NCBI RefSeq assembly: GCF_035627495.1
Contig: NZ_DASPLO010000012.1
Span: 8,971-72,970 of the forward strand
Origin: Methylocaldum sp035627495
GTDB lineage: Bacteria > Pseudomonadota > Gammaproteobacteria > Methylococcales > Methylococcaceae
Direction of reading: 5' to 3'
Length of the DNA stretch: 64,000 bases
Each line of letters starts with the position of its first letter. Within the stretch, counting starts at the first letter, position 1. A model generated the notes under the pieces. That model was not told the DNA's origin. It searched no databases and saw only the letters and a program-made list of their open reading frames with translations. Shown one piece after another: positions 1 through 8,905 of this stretch. Position numbers and translations under genes: made by a program.

Positions 1-1434
1 ACCGAAATCGCCGCCTTCGATGAATTCACGGCGCTGCTGACCGATTCCGCTCTGGTGGCGGGCTACGATCACATCGTGTTCGACACGGCGCCGACCGGGC
101 ACACCATCCGCTTGCTGCAACTGCCGGGAGCCTGGAGCGGCTTTCTGGAAGCGGGCAAGGGTGACGCCTCGTGTCTCGGTCCGCTGGCCGGTCTGGAAAA
201 ACAGCGGGCGCAATACAAGGCGGCGGTGGAAGCCTTGGCCGATTCCAACCGCACCCGGCTGATCCTAGTGGCCCGCGCCCAGCAAGCCACATTGCGGGAA
301 GTGGCGCGCACCCATGAGGAACTCGCCGCCATCGGGCTGACGCAGCAGCATCTGGTGATCAACGGCATCCTGCCGCCCGGCGAGGCCGAGGACGATCCGC
401 TCGCCGCCGCCATCGTGCGCCGCGAACAGGTCACCCTGGCCGAAATTCCCGAGTCGTTGCAGGCACTGCCCCGCGATCAGGTCGCGCTCAAGCCCTTCAA
501 TCTCGTCGGGGTAGACGCGCTTCGCCGCTTGTTGACTCCTGAATCATCGCTATCAACACCCGTCCATGGGGCATCGTGGATACTGAACGCCCCCGACCTG
601 AACAGCCTGGTCGAGCCTATAGCCGCCGACGGCCATGGCTTGGTGATGCTCATGGGCAAGGGCGGCGTGGGCAAGACCACTCTGGCCGCGGCCATCGCCG
701 TGGCGCTGGCGCGGCGCGGACTGCCAGTGCATCTCACCACCTCGGATCCGGCTGCGCATCTGGCCGAGACGCTGCCCAACGTGCCCGACAACCTGGCGGT
801 GAGCCGCATCGACCCCCAGGCCGAGACCGAACGCTACCGTGCGCACGTGCTGGAAACCAAGGGCAGCACCCTCGACGCACAAGGCCGCGCCTTACTCGAA
901 GAGGATCTGCGCTCGCCTTGCACCGAGGAAATCGCCGTTTTCCAGGCTTTCTCGCGCATCATCCGCGAGGCGGGCCGAAAGTTCGTGGTGATGGACACGG
1001 CACCCACCGGCCACACCCTGCTGCTGCTCGACGCGACGGGAGCCTACCACCGCGAGGTCACCCGCCAGATGAATGCCACGAGCCTGCACTACACCACGCC
1101 GATGATGCGGCTGCAGGACCCGGAACAGACCAGGGTAATCATCATCACCCTGGCGGAAACGACGCCGGTGCTGGAAGCGGCCAACCTCCAGGCTGACCTC
1201 GAACGCGCCGGCATCGAGCCTTGGGCCTGGATCGTCAATCAGAGCCTCGCCGCCGCCCAGACCCGCTCGCCGCTGCTGCGACAACGGGCGCTGAACGAAC
1301 GCGCGCAGATCGAGGAGGTAGCCGCCGGGCACGCCGTGCGCTACGCGGTGGTCGCGCTTCAGGAAGAGGAGCCAGTCGGCGCCGAACGCTTGCGGGCACT
1401 GACCGAAATGCCGGCAGACGCCGCTGCCACATGA
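1..1434 (+). CDS. arsA: ArsA arsenite-stimulated ATPase (5' end outside window)
   Basis: Soluble ATPase that energises arsenite efflux in ars systems. The reading frame is already open at base 1, so the N-terminal half of the first ATPase lobe is missing. What remains shows the two-lobe ArsA plan: the end of lobe A1 with the switch motif DTAPTGHTIRLL (about residues 25-36 of the fragment), a linker, then lobe A2 with the deviant Walker A GKGGVGKTT (about residues 219-227) and a second DTAPTGHTLLLL. It leads a same-strand series with arsI, arsC and acr3. The downstream pump is Acr3 rather than ArsB; ArsA is classically paired with ArsB, so coupling to Acr3 is an inference. Confidence 0.95.
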   Translation, partial: TEIAAFDEFTALLTDSALVAGYDHIVFDTAPTGHTIRLLQLPGAWSGFLEAGKGDASCLGPLAGLEKQRAQYKAAVEALADSNRTRLILVARAQQATLREVARTHEELAAIGLTQQHLVINGILPPGEAEDDPLAAAIVRREQVTLAEIPESLQALPRDQVALKPFNLVGVDALRRLLTPESSLSTPVHGASWILNAPDLNSLVEPIAADGHGLVMLMGKGGVGKTTLAAAIAVALARRGLPVHLTTSDPAAHLAETLPNVPDNLAVSRIDPQAETERYRAHVLETKGSTLDAQGRALLEEDLRSPCTEEIAVFQAFSRIIREAGRKFVVMDTAPTGHTLLLLDATGAYHREVTRQMNATSLHYTTPMMRLQDPEQTRVIIITLAETTPVLEAANLQADLERAGIEPWAWIVNQSLAAAQTRSPLLRQRALNERAQIEEVAAGHAVRYAVVALQEEEPVGAERLRALTEMPADAAAT

Positions 1435-1479
1435 GTGAAATCAAGAGAGCCGCAAATTTTACTTATCGGAGCATTCGCC

Positions 1480-1923
1480 ATGAAAAGATTCCATGTCCAC
1501 ATCGCCGTCGATGATCTCGAAAAGAACATCCGTTTCTACAGCGCCTTATTCCAAACCGAGCCCAGCGTCCGGGAAACCGACTATGCCAAGTGGATGCTGG
1601 ACGATCCGCGCATCAACTTCGCCATCTCCGCACGGGGAAGCAAATCTGGCCTGGATCATTTGGGGATACAGGTCGAATCCACCGAAGAATTGGAAGCGGT
1701 GCAACAAGGGCTGACAACCGCCGCCTTGCCGGTCGCGGCGCAGAAGCAGGCGGCCTGCTGCTATGCCCAATCCGACAAATACTGGACGGTCGATCCCCAA
1801 GGCATCGCCTGGGAGGCCTTTCACTCGTTGAGCACCATCCCGATGTTCGGCGAAGACACGGCCATACAACTCAAATCCGCTTCGAACTGTTGCAACCCCT
1901 CCCAACAAGGAATCCGTACGTGA
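1480..1923 (+). CDS. arsI: ArsI/CadI-type glyoxalase-fold C-As lyase
   Basis: A 147-residue vicinal-oxygen-chelate protein. ArsI is a non-haem iron dioxygenase that cleaves the carbon-arsenic bond of trivalent methyl- and aryl-arsenicals; CadI-type relatives are only known as metal-induced. The sequence has the N-terminal metal-binding strand MKRFHVHIAV, GLDHLGIQV, and the vicinal cysteine pair in ACCYAQSDKYW followed by DPQGIAWE, the features used to define ArsI. The ATG at 1480 is chosen because GGAG lies about 8 bases upstream and family homology starts there; a longer frame reaches 1435. The stop overlaps the GTG start of arsC, so translation is probably coupled. It implies detoxification of organic as well as inorganic arsenic. 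Confidence 0.88.
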   Translation: MKRFHVHIAVDDLEKNIRFYSALFQTEPSVRETDYAKWMLDDPRINFAISARGSKSGLDHLGIQVESTEELEAVQQGLTTAALPVAAQKQAACCYAQSDKYWTVDPQGIAWEAFHSLSTIPMFGEDTAIQLKSASNCCNPSQQGIRT

Positions 1924-2411
1924 ACCCGCGTCCGCTCGATGTTCTCGTTCTCTGCACCGGCAATTCCTGCCGCAGCATCCTCGGCGAAGCTCTGATCAAC
2001 CACTTAGGGAAGGGCCGCTTGCGCGCCTTCAGCGCCGGGAGCCATCCGACCGGCCGGGTCAACCCGAACGCCCTGGCAACGCTGTCGCGTCACGGTCTGC
2101 CGACCGAAGGCTATGCCAGCAAGTCTTGGGATGCGCTCGAAGAGACGCCGATCGATATCCTGATTACGGTCTGCGATTCGGCGGCGGGGGAAACCTGCCC
2201 GGTTTACCTGGGATCGGCCGTTCGGGGTCATTGGGGCTTGCCCGACCCGGCCCACGTCACCGGCAATCCCGAAGTCATCGAGGCCGCTTTCGAGGCGACT
2301 TATTCCGCCCTGGAGAAGCGTATCCGCCAACTGCTGGCGCTGCCGGTGGAAACGATGTCCCGGTCCGAACTGACCGAGGCGCTGAATCGGATCGGCGCGG
2401 GAACCCTTTGA
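1920..2411 (+). CDS. arsC: Arsenate reductase, LMW-phosphatase/thioredoxin type
   Basis: Reduces arsenate to arsenite for export by the adjacent Acr3. The 163-residue protein has the low-molecular-weight phosphatase P-loop CTGNSCRS (CX5R) near the N-terminus and the second redox pair in CDSAAGETCP, which matches the three-cysteine cascade of thioredoxin-coupled ArsC. The GTG start at 1920 overlaps the arsI stop codon (GTGA) and is preceded by AAGGA; no ATG gives a full N-terminus. It is followed 20 bases later by acr3 in the same operon. Confidence 0.93.
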   Translation: MNPRPLDVLVLCTGNSCRSILGEALINHLGKGRLRAFSAGSHPTGRVNPNALATLSRHGLPTEGYASKSWDALEETPIDILITVCDSAAGETCPVYLGSAVRGHWGLPDPAHVTGNPEVIEAAFEATYSALEKRIRQLLALPVETMSRSELTEALNRIGAGTL

Positions 2412-2431
2412 ATAGCTTGAGAGCTACCGTC

Positions 2432-3571
2432 ATGAACAAAGAAATATCCATCAATTCCGACCGGACTCTTCACCCGCCAGCTTCAGCCCGCGAGTCCCGC
2501 AAGCGGCTGGATTTCGTGGCGCGGTTTCTGACGCTGTGGATTTTTGTGGCCATGGCGGGCGGGGTCGCGCTGGGCTATTTCGTCCCCGGCGTCACCCAAT
2601 GGCTGACCCGGTTTCAGGTGGGAACCACTTCCATTCCCATCGCCATCGGCCTCATCCTGATGATGTATCCGCCGCTGGCCAAGGTGCGCTACGAGGAACT
2701 GCCCCAGGTCTTCAAGAACCTCAAGGTCTTGACGCTCTCCCTGATCCAGAACTGGGTGATCGGCCCGATCCTGATGTTCGCGCTGGCCATCCTGTTTCTT
2801 CGGGACTACCCGGAATACATGGTGGGCCTGATCATCATCGGCCTCGCCCGCTGCATCGCCATGGTCCTGGTCTGGAACGATCTGGCCCGGGGCGATACCG
2901 AATATTGCGCGGGGCTGGTGGCGTTCAACTCCATCTTTCAGATGCTGTTCTTTTCCCTCTACGCCTATGTTTTCGTCACCGTCCTGCCCGACTGGCTGGG
3001 AATCGCATCGGGCCTCGAAGTATCGATCACCATTCTCCAGGTCGCCGAAAGCGTGTTGATCTATCTGGGAATTCCTTTTTTCGGCGGCATGCTCACCCGT
3101 TTTTTTCTGGTGCGGCGCAAAGGCCGGCAGTGGTATGAGGAAAAATTCATCCCCAAGATCAGCCCTCTAACCCTAATCGCCCTCTTGTTCACCATCCTGG
3201 TGATGTTCTCGCTCAAGGGCGAATACATTGTGCAGCTGCCCCTGGATGTGGCGCGCATCGCCATCCCCCTGGTCCTCTATTTCATCATCATGTTCTTGGC
3301 CACGTTTTACATGTCGGCCAAGGCGGGAGCCGGGTATCGCATCAGCACCACCCTGTCGTTCACCGCCGCCAGCAATAATTTCGAATTGGCCATCGCCGTG
3401 GCCGTGGCGGTTTTCGGTCTCCAGTCGGGGCAGGCCTTCGCCGCGGTCATCGGCCCTCTGGTGGAGGTTCCGGTGCTGATCGGCCTGGTCAAGGTGGCCC
3501 TTTACTTCAGGCAAAAATATTTCACGCCCGGCGACCGAGCCGCCGAACCAATCGCGGAAAGACTCTCATGA
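2432..3571 (+). CDS. acr3: Acr3-family arsenite efflux permease
   Basis: Inner-membrane arsenite exporter of the bile-acid/arsenite/riboflavin transporter superfamily, 379 residues with about ten hydrophobic spans. The diagnostic cysteine segment GLARCIAMVLVWNDLARGD (fourth span) and the conserved glutamate in NNFELAIAVAVAVFG (ninth span) are both present; these are the residues known to be essential in Acr3. The ATG at 2432 follows the arsC stop by 20 bases and is chosen because the N-terminal cytoplasmic tail MNKEISINSD leads directly into the first span. The 3' end overlaps the next gene by ATGA, indicating an operon. Confidence 0.95.
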   Translation: MNKEISINSDRTLHPPASARESRKRLDFVARFLTLWIFVAMAGGVALGYFVPGVTQWLTRFQVGTTSIPIAIGLILMMYPPLAKVRYEELPQVFKNLKVLTLSLIQNWVIGPILMFALAILFLRDYPEYMVGLIIIGLARCIAMVLVWNDLARGDTEYCAGLVAFNSIFQMLFFSLYAYVFVTVLPDWLGIASGLEVSITILQVAESVLIYLGIPFFGGMLTRFFLVRRKGRQWYEEKFIPKISPLTLIALLFTILVMFSLKGEYIVQLPLDVARIAIPLVLYFIIMFLATFYMSAKAGAGYRISTTLSFTAASNNFELAIAVAVAVFGLQSGQAFAAVIGPLVEVPVLIGLVKVALYFRQKYFTPGDRAAEPIAERLS

Positions 3572-4386
3572 ATGACCTGAAAGAAGCAAAAGCCCGAGCC
3601 GCCAGAGCCTACAACGCCGCAGCCGACTATTTCGACCATCCCGTCAGTTCCTTTTGGCACCGCTTCGGAAAACAAACCGTAGAGCGGATCAACCTTCTTC
3701 CCGGCGAACGGGTGCTGGATGTCTGTTCCGGAAGCGGGGGTTCCGCATTGCCTGCGGCGGAACGGGTAGGCCCGAATGGCAACGTGGTCGCGGCCGATCT
3801 TGCGGAAAACCTGATTGCCTTGGCTCGAGCCAAGGCGAACGCCAGGGGTTTGGAGAACATCGAATTCCGGGTCGGCGACATGCTTGCCCTGGGCTATCCG
3901 GATGCCGGTTTCGACGCGGTGGTCTGCGTCTTCGGCATCTTCTTCGTTCCGGACATGGCTGCAGCGGCCAGGGAGTTATGGCGCATGGTCCGCCCCTGCG
4001 GCCGTCTGGCCATCACCACCTGGGGACCTAAGCTCTTCGAGCCGGCCAACGGCGCTTTCTGGGATCTCATCCGCCAGGAACGGCCCGATCTCCATCGCAG
4101 CTTCAATCCCTGGGACCGCATTTCCGAACCGTCCGGCTTACGCGAAATGCTTGCGGACGCGGGTGTACACACTGCGAACATCGTCGCGGAACCCGGCACT
4201 CATCCCTTGAACGCGCCGGACGACTGGTGGGCCATCGCTATGGGCAGCGGCTACCGGGGCACCCTGGAGCAATTGGATGCCGAGACCTTCGCCCGAGTGC
4301 GCGAGGGCAATCTGTTCCGCCTTCACCAGGAGCGGGTAAGCGCCATAGAGACGAACGTCATTTATGCCGTGGCCACGAAAAGCTGA
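3568..4386 (+). CDS. Class I SAM-dependent methyltransferase of the ars operon
   Basis: A 272-residue UbiE-like methyltransferase with the SAM-binding motif VLDVCSGSGGSA (about residues 49-60), an acidic ribose-binding position (VVAADLAENL) and the post-I motif GDMLALGYPDAGFDAVVCVFG. It overlaps acr3 by four bases, so it is translationally coupled to the arsenite pump. Cysteines occur in motif I, in VVCVFG and in MVRPCGR, but their spacing does not clearly reproduce the As(III)-binding triad of ArsM, so an arsenite methyltransferase role is only a possibility suggested by context. The family also includes quinone and small-molecule methyltransferases. Confidence 0.8.
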   Translation: MNDLKEAKARAARAYNAAADYFDHPVSSFWHRFGKQTVERINLLPGERVLDVCSGSGGSALPAAERVGPNGNVVAADLAENLIALARAKANARGLENIEFRVGDMLALGYPDAGFDAVVCVFGIFFVPDMAAAARELWRMVRPCGRLAITTWGPKLFEPANGAFWDLIRQERPDLHRSFNPWDRISEPSGLREMLADAGVHTANIVAEPGTHPLNAPDDWWAIAMGSGYRGTLEQLDAETFARVREGNLFRLHQERVSAIETNVIYAVATKS

Positions 4387-4389
4387 TTC

Positions 4390-5188
4390 CGATCCTGATA
4401 CGCCAGCATAAGGCTGCGGTGGCCAATGCCTCGCACGCGTTAATCGTGGGTGGGGGATTCATCGGTCTGGAAATGGCCGATCAGGTGTTGCCGCCGCTCG
4501 ATCCGGAAATGGCCGGTTACGCCGCCGAAAGGCTGATAAGCCACGGCGTCAGCCTGGGGCTTCGCGAAGGTGTCGCGGCCTTCGACAAGCGCCCGGAGCG
4601 CGGTTTGAACGTGCGACATCCAAGGGCGAAACGCTCGCTGCCGACCTGGTCATCATGGGAATCGGCGGGCGCCCGGATTCGGAGCTGGCGACCGCCGCCG
4701 GATTGGAATTAGGCGCCCTCGGCGGCATTCGCGTCAATGAGTACACGCGCATCAGCGATGCCGCTATCTGGGCCGTGGGCGACGTGGTCGAAGTCAAAAA
4801 TCGAGTTACTGGGAAATGGCAACTGGTCCCGCTGGCCGGGCCCGCCAACCGGCAGGGACGCATCGCGGCTACGGCCATACTTCACCACTTTTCGTGCAGC
4901 AACGGCGAGACGCCGCCTCTGGCTTTCGAGGGCGTTCTCGGAACCGCCGTGTGCGAAGTGTTCGGCCTGACAGTGGCGGTTACAGGCGCCAACGCACAAA
5001 ATCTTCCTCTCGAAACCTTGCGCGACCGGCTTCACGAACTGCCCCGCGATCGGGACATCTGGCTAGTCTGCGGTGTCGGACAACGCGCCTATTACGCCTT
5101 TCGGGTATTGATGCAGAACGGCCTTCAGGTCAAAGTGCTTTCCGGCGGCATGCAGACCTATCAGTCCCGGATGCAAGCGAGTGGCTGA
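4390..5188 (+). pseudogene. Decayed CoA-disulfide-reductase/rhodanese flavoprotein
   Basis: Remains of a pyridine nucleotide-disulfide oxidoreductase of the CoA-disulfide reductase/NADH oxidase type with a C-terminal rhodanese domain. Readable blocks are the NAD(P) Rossmann motif ALIVGGGFIGLEMA, then DQVLPPLDPEMAGYAAERL, then in another frame LAADLVIMGIGGRPDSELA and the FAD-site segment AIWAVGDVVEV, then GTAVCEVFGLTVAVTGA, and finally the rhodanese end LETLRDRLHELPRDRDIWLVCGVGQRA. Lesions: the N-terminal FAD domain is absent, the helix normally between GLEMA and DQVLPP is deleted in frame, there is a frameshift near 4610, and the dimerisation domain between VTGA and the rhodanese part is gone. 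Rhodanese cysteine context CGVGQRA is retained. Confidence 0.82.
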
Positions 5189-5479
5189 GAAGGGTAAGCA
5201 CCGTAGGCGGAATAGAGGGACGAAACCCGGCGACATTTGACATGAAGGTCTGCTTGATCATAGTTTGGTAAACGATCACGCCCGAACCGATGGCGCAGCC
5301 GACGGGTCTCACCAAACAGATATCAAGTTGAAATGCCCGCCGGAAAAGGCCGCCATCATCGCGGACAAGCTTTGCCGTTCTTCCCGTTGCTTCTCCAGAA
5401 TGGGCGGTTCCGGTCAGTCCGCTTCCGAAGGCTCCGGTTCCCATAACGGTATTCCTGTTATCCGTTCAAAGGAAAAGCG

Positions 5480-5842
5480 ATGAAAGCTGACGTTGGAAAA
5501 TGGGCCGTCATTGTTCTCTTGAGCGTTCTCGCCACCGGCTGTTCGAGCATACGTGCGAGAACGGAAACACCCGCGACGGAATGGAAGATTTACCCCGGCG
5601 TTCGGCAAGACGTGAAAGAGATGGGCGAAATTTTCAGCGGCGAGCGTCCACAACCGGGATGGCTCAACGGGCTAGTGGCATCCATTCTTATCTTCGACCT
5701 GCCTTTCTCGTCCGTCTTCGATACTTTCGTATTGCCATACGACCTGAATCGCGTCCGTAATCCGGAAGCTTCTCAAGTAGCCCCCGACACATCCAAAGGA
5801 TCGCCGGACCGGGAATCGCAGGAAATTGAAGAAGACAGATGA
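5480..5842 (+). CDS. YceK/YidQ-family lipoprotein
   Basis: A 120-residue predicted lipoprotein with signal peptide and lipobox LATGCSS (Cys about residue 21). The body has the YceK/YidQ signature: YPGVRQDV, a hydrophobic stretch ILIFDLPFSSVFDT and LPYDLNR. Family members are small envelope lipoproteins of unknown role. The C-terminal tail is polar and acidic (ESQEIEEDR). GGAAAAGCG lies just before the ATG. It stands alone, downstream of the flavoprotein pseudogene and convergent with the unit on the minus strand. Confidence 0.8.
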   Translation: MKADVGKWAVIVLLSVLATGCSSIRARTETPATEWKIYPGVRQDVKEMGEIFSGERPQPGWLNGLVASILIFDLPFSSVFDTFVLPYDLNRVRNPEASQVAPDTSKGSPDRESQEIEEDR

Positions 5843-6132
5843 CTGTCGGCGGCTTTTCGAAAAATAGGGGGCGATTACCGGATTTGGTTGCTGTCTTCGT
5901 TCAGCCATACGAACCAGGGTGGCCAAGGCCTGAGCGCCTCAAAAAGGTCGCGCTTTGGCCGATAGTCGTGCTCGTGTTAGCCCAAAATCGTTTTGGTCAA
6001 CCTGGAGACCCTTCGTTAACCGAGGCGGACAGTCCTGATTTGGCAGGAACTTCAGGCCTGCTTGGTGCTGCGGCCGGCAAAAAACAAAGAAGTGGTCCGA
6101 AACGAAAGACCCGCGCTTATGCGGCATGCCTA

Positions 6133-7572
6133 CTACAAGTGAGTTGTCAACCAACTCCAGGCTTTGCTCCAATTCCTACTGATGTGTTCAACAAGTAGGC
6201 CGTCTTCCATCCACTGGATCTCCACGGTGATACCAATCAAAAGGGCAAAAACAACTACCAAGACTACGATAGTTGTGCGTGCTTGCGTATTTCGATATGC
6301 CGCGACGGCATCTGTGAGAGGTTTGTCCGCCAGTGTTTGGTAGTCATCGTCATCCAAAAATGCATAGAGTTTGGTGCGCCACGACTTTCTTGATGTCTCG
6401 ACGATATCCAAAAATCTTCCGTAAGTGGCAACGGTAATGACGTATGAAGTAACGATATAGATTGCGACAAGAAGATAGATTGCAGCAAAACCAAAAGTAC
6501 CTTTACCTGCTTTTGTGCCGTCCATAGCAACGCGAATACCAACCACTCCGATCGCAATTGCCACGTCACGCCATACAGCGCTCGATAAATCTCGCGCTTG
6601 TTGAAGGAGTTTCTGGACTTCGTCGGCAAGCGTTTTCCGAAGATCGGCCAAAGCCTTGAGGGTATCTTTGCTTCCAGAACGCAGATGAGCCTTATAGACG
6701 AGACGCGCAGAATCGAGTGCGCCGACCAGACGCGATTCGAGGCCAACGCAGAAAGAGGCATCTGGGGTCCAGGCACGCGCTAGCTCCGCTGACAGAAACG
6801 TATGCCTGACTTCCACATCGTCCCCTTCCAAATAGACCCAAGTCGCCGCTTCCTGGAGAGCCTGAAACGGCACTTCATCAGCTTGAAAGGTGCCGAGATC
6901 AAGCCGCCGTGGCGGTTGCCCGGAGAGACCCACTTTTGAAATTCCTCCATCTTTATAGAGATCATTTGGCAGAGACTTCGCGATCATCTGGGCGGCAATT
7001 TCCTGCCAGATGGTGACAGCTTCGCAATTATCGGGAGCAGGTCCGGCCAGTATCCAAGGCTCAATTTGAGCGGGGGCCATTAAATCAGGCGATTGGCATC
7101 TGACCTGGCGCCTCGGACCGCTGTCACTTACTCGTCTTTCGTCTTGAAGTTCAAGCGTAGTTGGGGAATTGATCCAAGGCTCGATACTGAACGCCCTTGT
7201 ATTAAAACCATTCTTGGTAAAAGCTAGCCTGACAGTCCTAGCCGAGGAAATCGCCAAATCTTTTTGAAGGAAAGAGCGCCAACCTTCGGGAGTGAAAAGA
7301 TGAGGCGTGGCATCAGATGATTGAAATCTGAGACTTAATCGTTGTTTTTCACCTTCTCTGCCGTCTTTCGGCTCTATGGTATCTTGAGCTTCATCTTTGC
7401 ATTCCAATGTGAGCCAAGAACATTGATCGTCGACAACGGCCTGCCAGGCCGATAAAGCGGCACGCGACATCGCCCCGCCGATCCAAAGATGGCCGGGATC
7501 CTCGCTGATATTGAAGTCAGCCGCAGCACGGCTGGCTTCAATTGCCTCGTGAACCTTTTTCAATGTCGACAT
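6133..7572 (-). CDS. Unknown 479-residue membrane-anchored protein paired with an NdpA-like gene
   Basis: No family recognised. The first ~330 residues are soluble and polar, with several tryptophan-containing blocks (HLWIGGAMSR, IEPWINSP, IEPWILAG) and a helical segment about residues 315-335 (LADLRKTLADEVQKLLQQA). The C-terminal third has clear membrane spans, FAAIYLLVAIYIVTSYVITV (about residues 375-394) and TTIVVLVVVFALLIGITVEI (about 440-459), with a weaker hydrophobic stretch before them, leaving a short amphipathic tail. The start overlaps the end of the upstream gene by 35 bases, so the two form one operon. Base composition is visibly richer in A+T than the flanks. Linkage of a nucleoid-binding protein to a membrane protein resembles sensor-effector defence pairs, but that is inference. 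Confidence 0.72.
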   Translation of the reverse strand: MSTLKKVHEAIEASRAAADFNISEDPGHLWIGGAMSRAALSAWQAVVDDQCSWLTLECKDEAQDTIEPKDGREGEKQRLSLRFQSSDATPHLFTPEGWRSFLQKDLAISSARTVRLAFTKNGFNTRAFSIEPWINSPTTLELQDERRVSDSGPRRQVRCQSPDLMAPAQIEPWILAGPAPDNCEAVTIWQEIAAQMIAKSLPNDLYKDGGISKVGLSGQPPRRLDLGTFQADEVPFQALQEAATWVYLEGDDVEVRHTFLSAELARAWTPDASFCVGLESRLVGALDSARLVYKAHLRSGSKDTLKALADLRKTLADEVQKLLQQARDLSSAVWRDVAIAIGVVGIRVAMDGTKAGKGTFGFAAIYLLVAIYIVTSYVITVATYGRFLDIVETSRKSWRTKLYAFLDDDDYQTLADKPLTDAVAAYRNTQARTTIVVLVVVFALLIGITVEIQWMEDGLLVEHISRNWSKAWSWLTTHL

Positions 7573-8591
7573 CGTTTCTCGTAATTTGCGCCGTCACGAT
7601 CACAATTTCTGTGCGACCATCGCCGTGAGGTCTTGTCTCCGGTTCATGTTCTTCATCGAAAATAATGTGAGTGCCTTCTACTGTTTCTAGCCGCCGACGT
7701 TTAGGCTTCGGAATGTGCTCCGGATCAATGTCGAATGTCTCCTCCGCAATTCCCTGTTCCTTCAATTTCCGCTTTAGCGTCTTGCGAACAGGCGCATCCT
7801 CAGCAACATGTCCAAAAATAGCCGTAATCAGTGGCTCTGGATTATCAGGATCAAAACGGTGTCCACCCTGACGCAGAACATCATAGATACGATTGACCCC
7901 GCTAGTCCGAATATCGGGAGGCAGTTCAGTTCGATGTTCTTTGAAGGTCTGCTTAAATGCCTCTACCACCTTACCGCTCATGTCTTCGGGTGAGTTCACA
8001 CGGCGCGCCTCAAGAAATCCTTGAAAGTAATCAGAAATATGGGCCGGTTCACTTCTATCACGCACGACGATCTTGCCGCCTTGACCATCCGTAAGACGAA
8101 CTAGAGCAATTTTTTGCATAGCCTCGGCCTTTACGCACGAAGCTTTCGCGAAATCGTTCTAGGCGCGGTACTTGAGGCCCATCTGTATCGTTCAATACAT
8201 AACGAACAACATCTTCATTATCGTATTTAATAAGCGCATAGATTGTCTCGCCATCCCCCACGCTCAATTCGAAAACGAAGAATACCCCCATGCTCATCGT
8301 GCGAGAAAGGTGTAATCTCTGGAAATCTCTAGCTAAATTCTGAGTGTGCTCAGTAAAAACACCTTCATTCTTAGCGATTAAGCGCAGGATACGTTCAGCA
8401 TTTGACAGTGGCTTAAACTCAAAGAGATTGCCCCGCAAAGCGGATTTCACGCGCTCTAAAAAGAAATCGGTATGCTGCGGAGGAGCAATCTCCTCGAGCA
8501 ATATCGGTTCTTCGAGAGACTTACCAACCACATGGAAGATCATCCGTCTGATCGACAGCGCTTCCTTCTCTTCATCTGTCAATAAACTCAT
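7538..8591 (-). pseudogene. NdpA/YejK-like nucleoid-associated protein, frameshifted
   Basis: Two consecutive frames together make one protein of about 350 residues that looks like the 37-kDa nucleoid-associated family (PF04245, NdpA/YejK). The first part carries IRRMIFHVVGKS, LEEIAPPQHTDFFLERV and YALIKYDNEDVVRYVL; the second carries MQKIALVRLTDGQGGKIVV, DYFQGFLEARR and the conserved tail. The frame breaks at 8121-8135, where one extra base in an AAAGGCC context separates FRESFVRK from the expected AEAMQK. Removing one base restores the frame. It may be a true mutation, an assembly error, or two coupled peptides, since an ATG at 8119 opens the second part. It overlaps the 479-residue partner by 35 bases. 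Confidence 0.72.
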
Positions 8592-8905
8592 TCGCCCCCC
8601 TTGTCAGCCTCGACTACTCCCAAAACGCCCAGATTCACGGCTATTTTTCTATTGATTAAAAAATAATTATCGACAACACAAATAATATACAACGCTGGGC
8701 TCGAGCGGGTATGAGTGAACAGCCTTTCTGCTGTTTTTGCTAGTTCCCAAGCGGGAGCTTAGAAATCAGCAAAAGCCGTGGCCTTCGCCGCAGATTCCCG
8801 TGCAAGTGGCAAGGCGCGTAATTGCTGCCGCCTTCAAAGCAGGCGCTCCTCGAAAGCGGGTGCGTAGCGCCTGCTGAAATGTTTATTTGAGCGGAAAGGA
8901 AACGT
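8592..8905. other. Divergent intergenic region with hairpin
   Basis: This 314-base gap separates the minus-strand NdpA-like unit from the plus-strand secreted protein, so it should hold both promoters. The part next to the NdpA-like gene (8640-8690) is strongly A+T rich. A 10-bp perfect stem (8838-8847 with 8866-8875, core GCAGGCGCT/AGCGCCTGC) with an 18-base loop lies shortly before the secreted-protein start. There is no U-tract after it, so it is not an obvious terminator. No ORF or RNA gene is recognised. Confidence 0.45.

Noticed and set aside
5839..6198. 119-residue frame overlapping the YceK stop
   Set aside because: ATGA overlap is attractive, but the protein has low complexity, no motif, and runs into the opposite-strand membrane protein gene.
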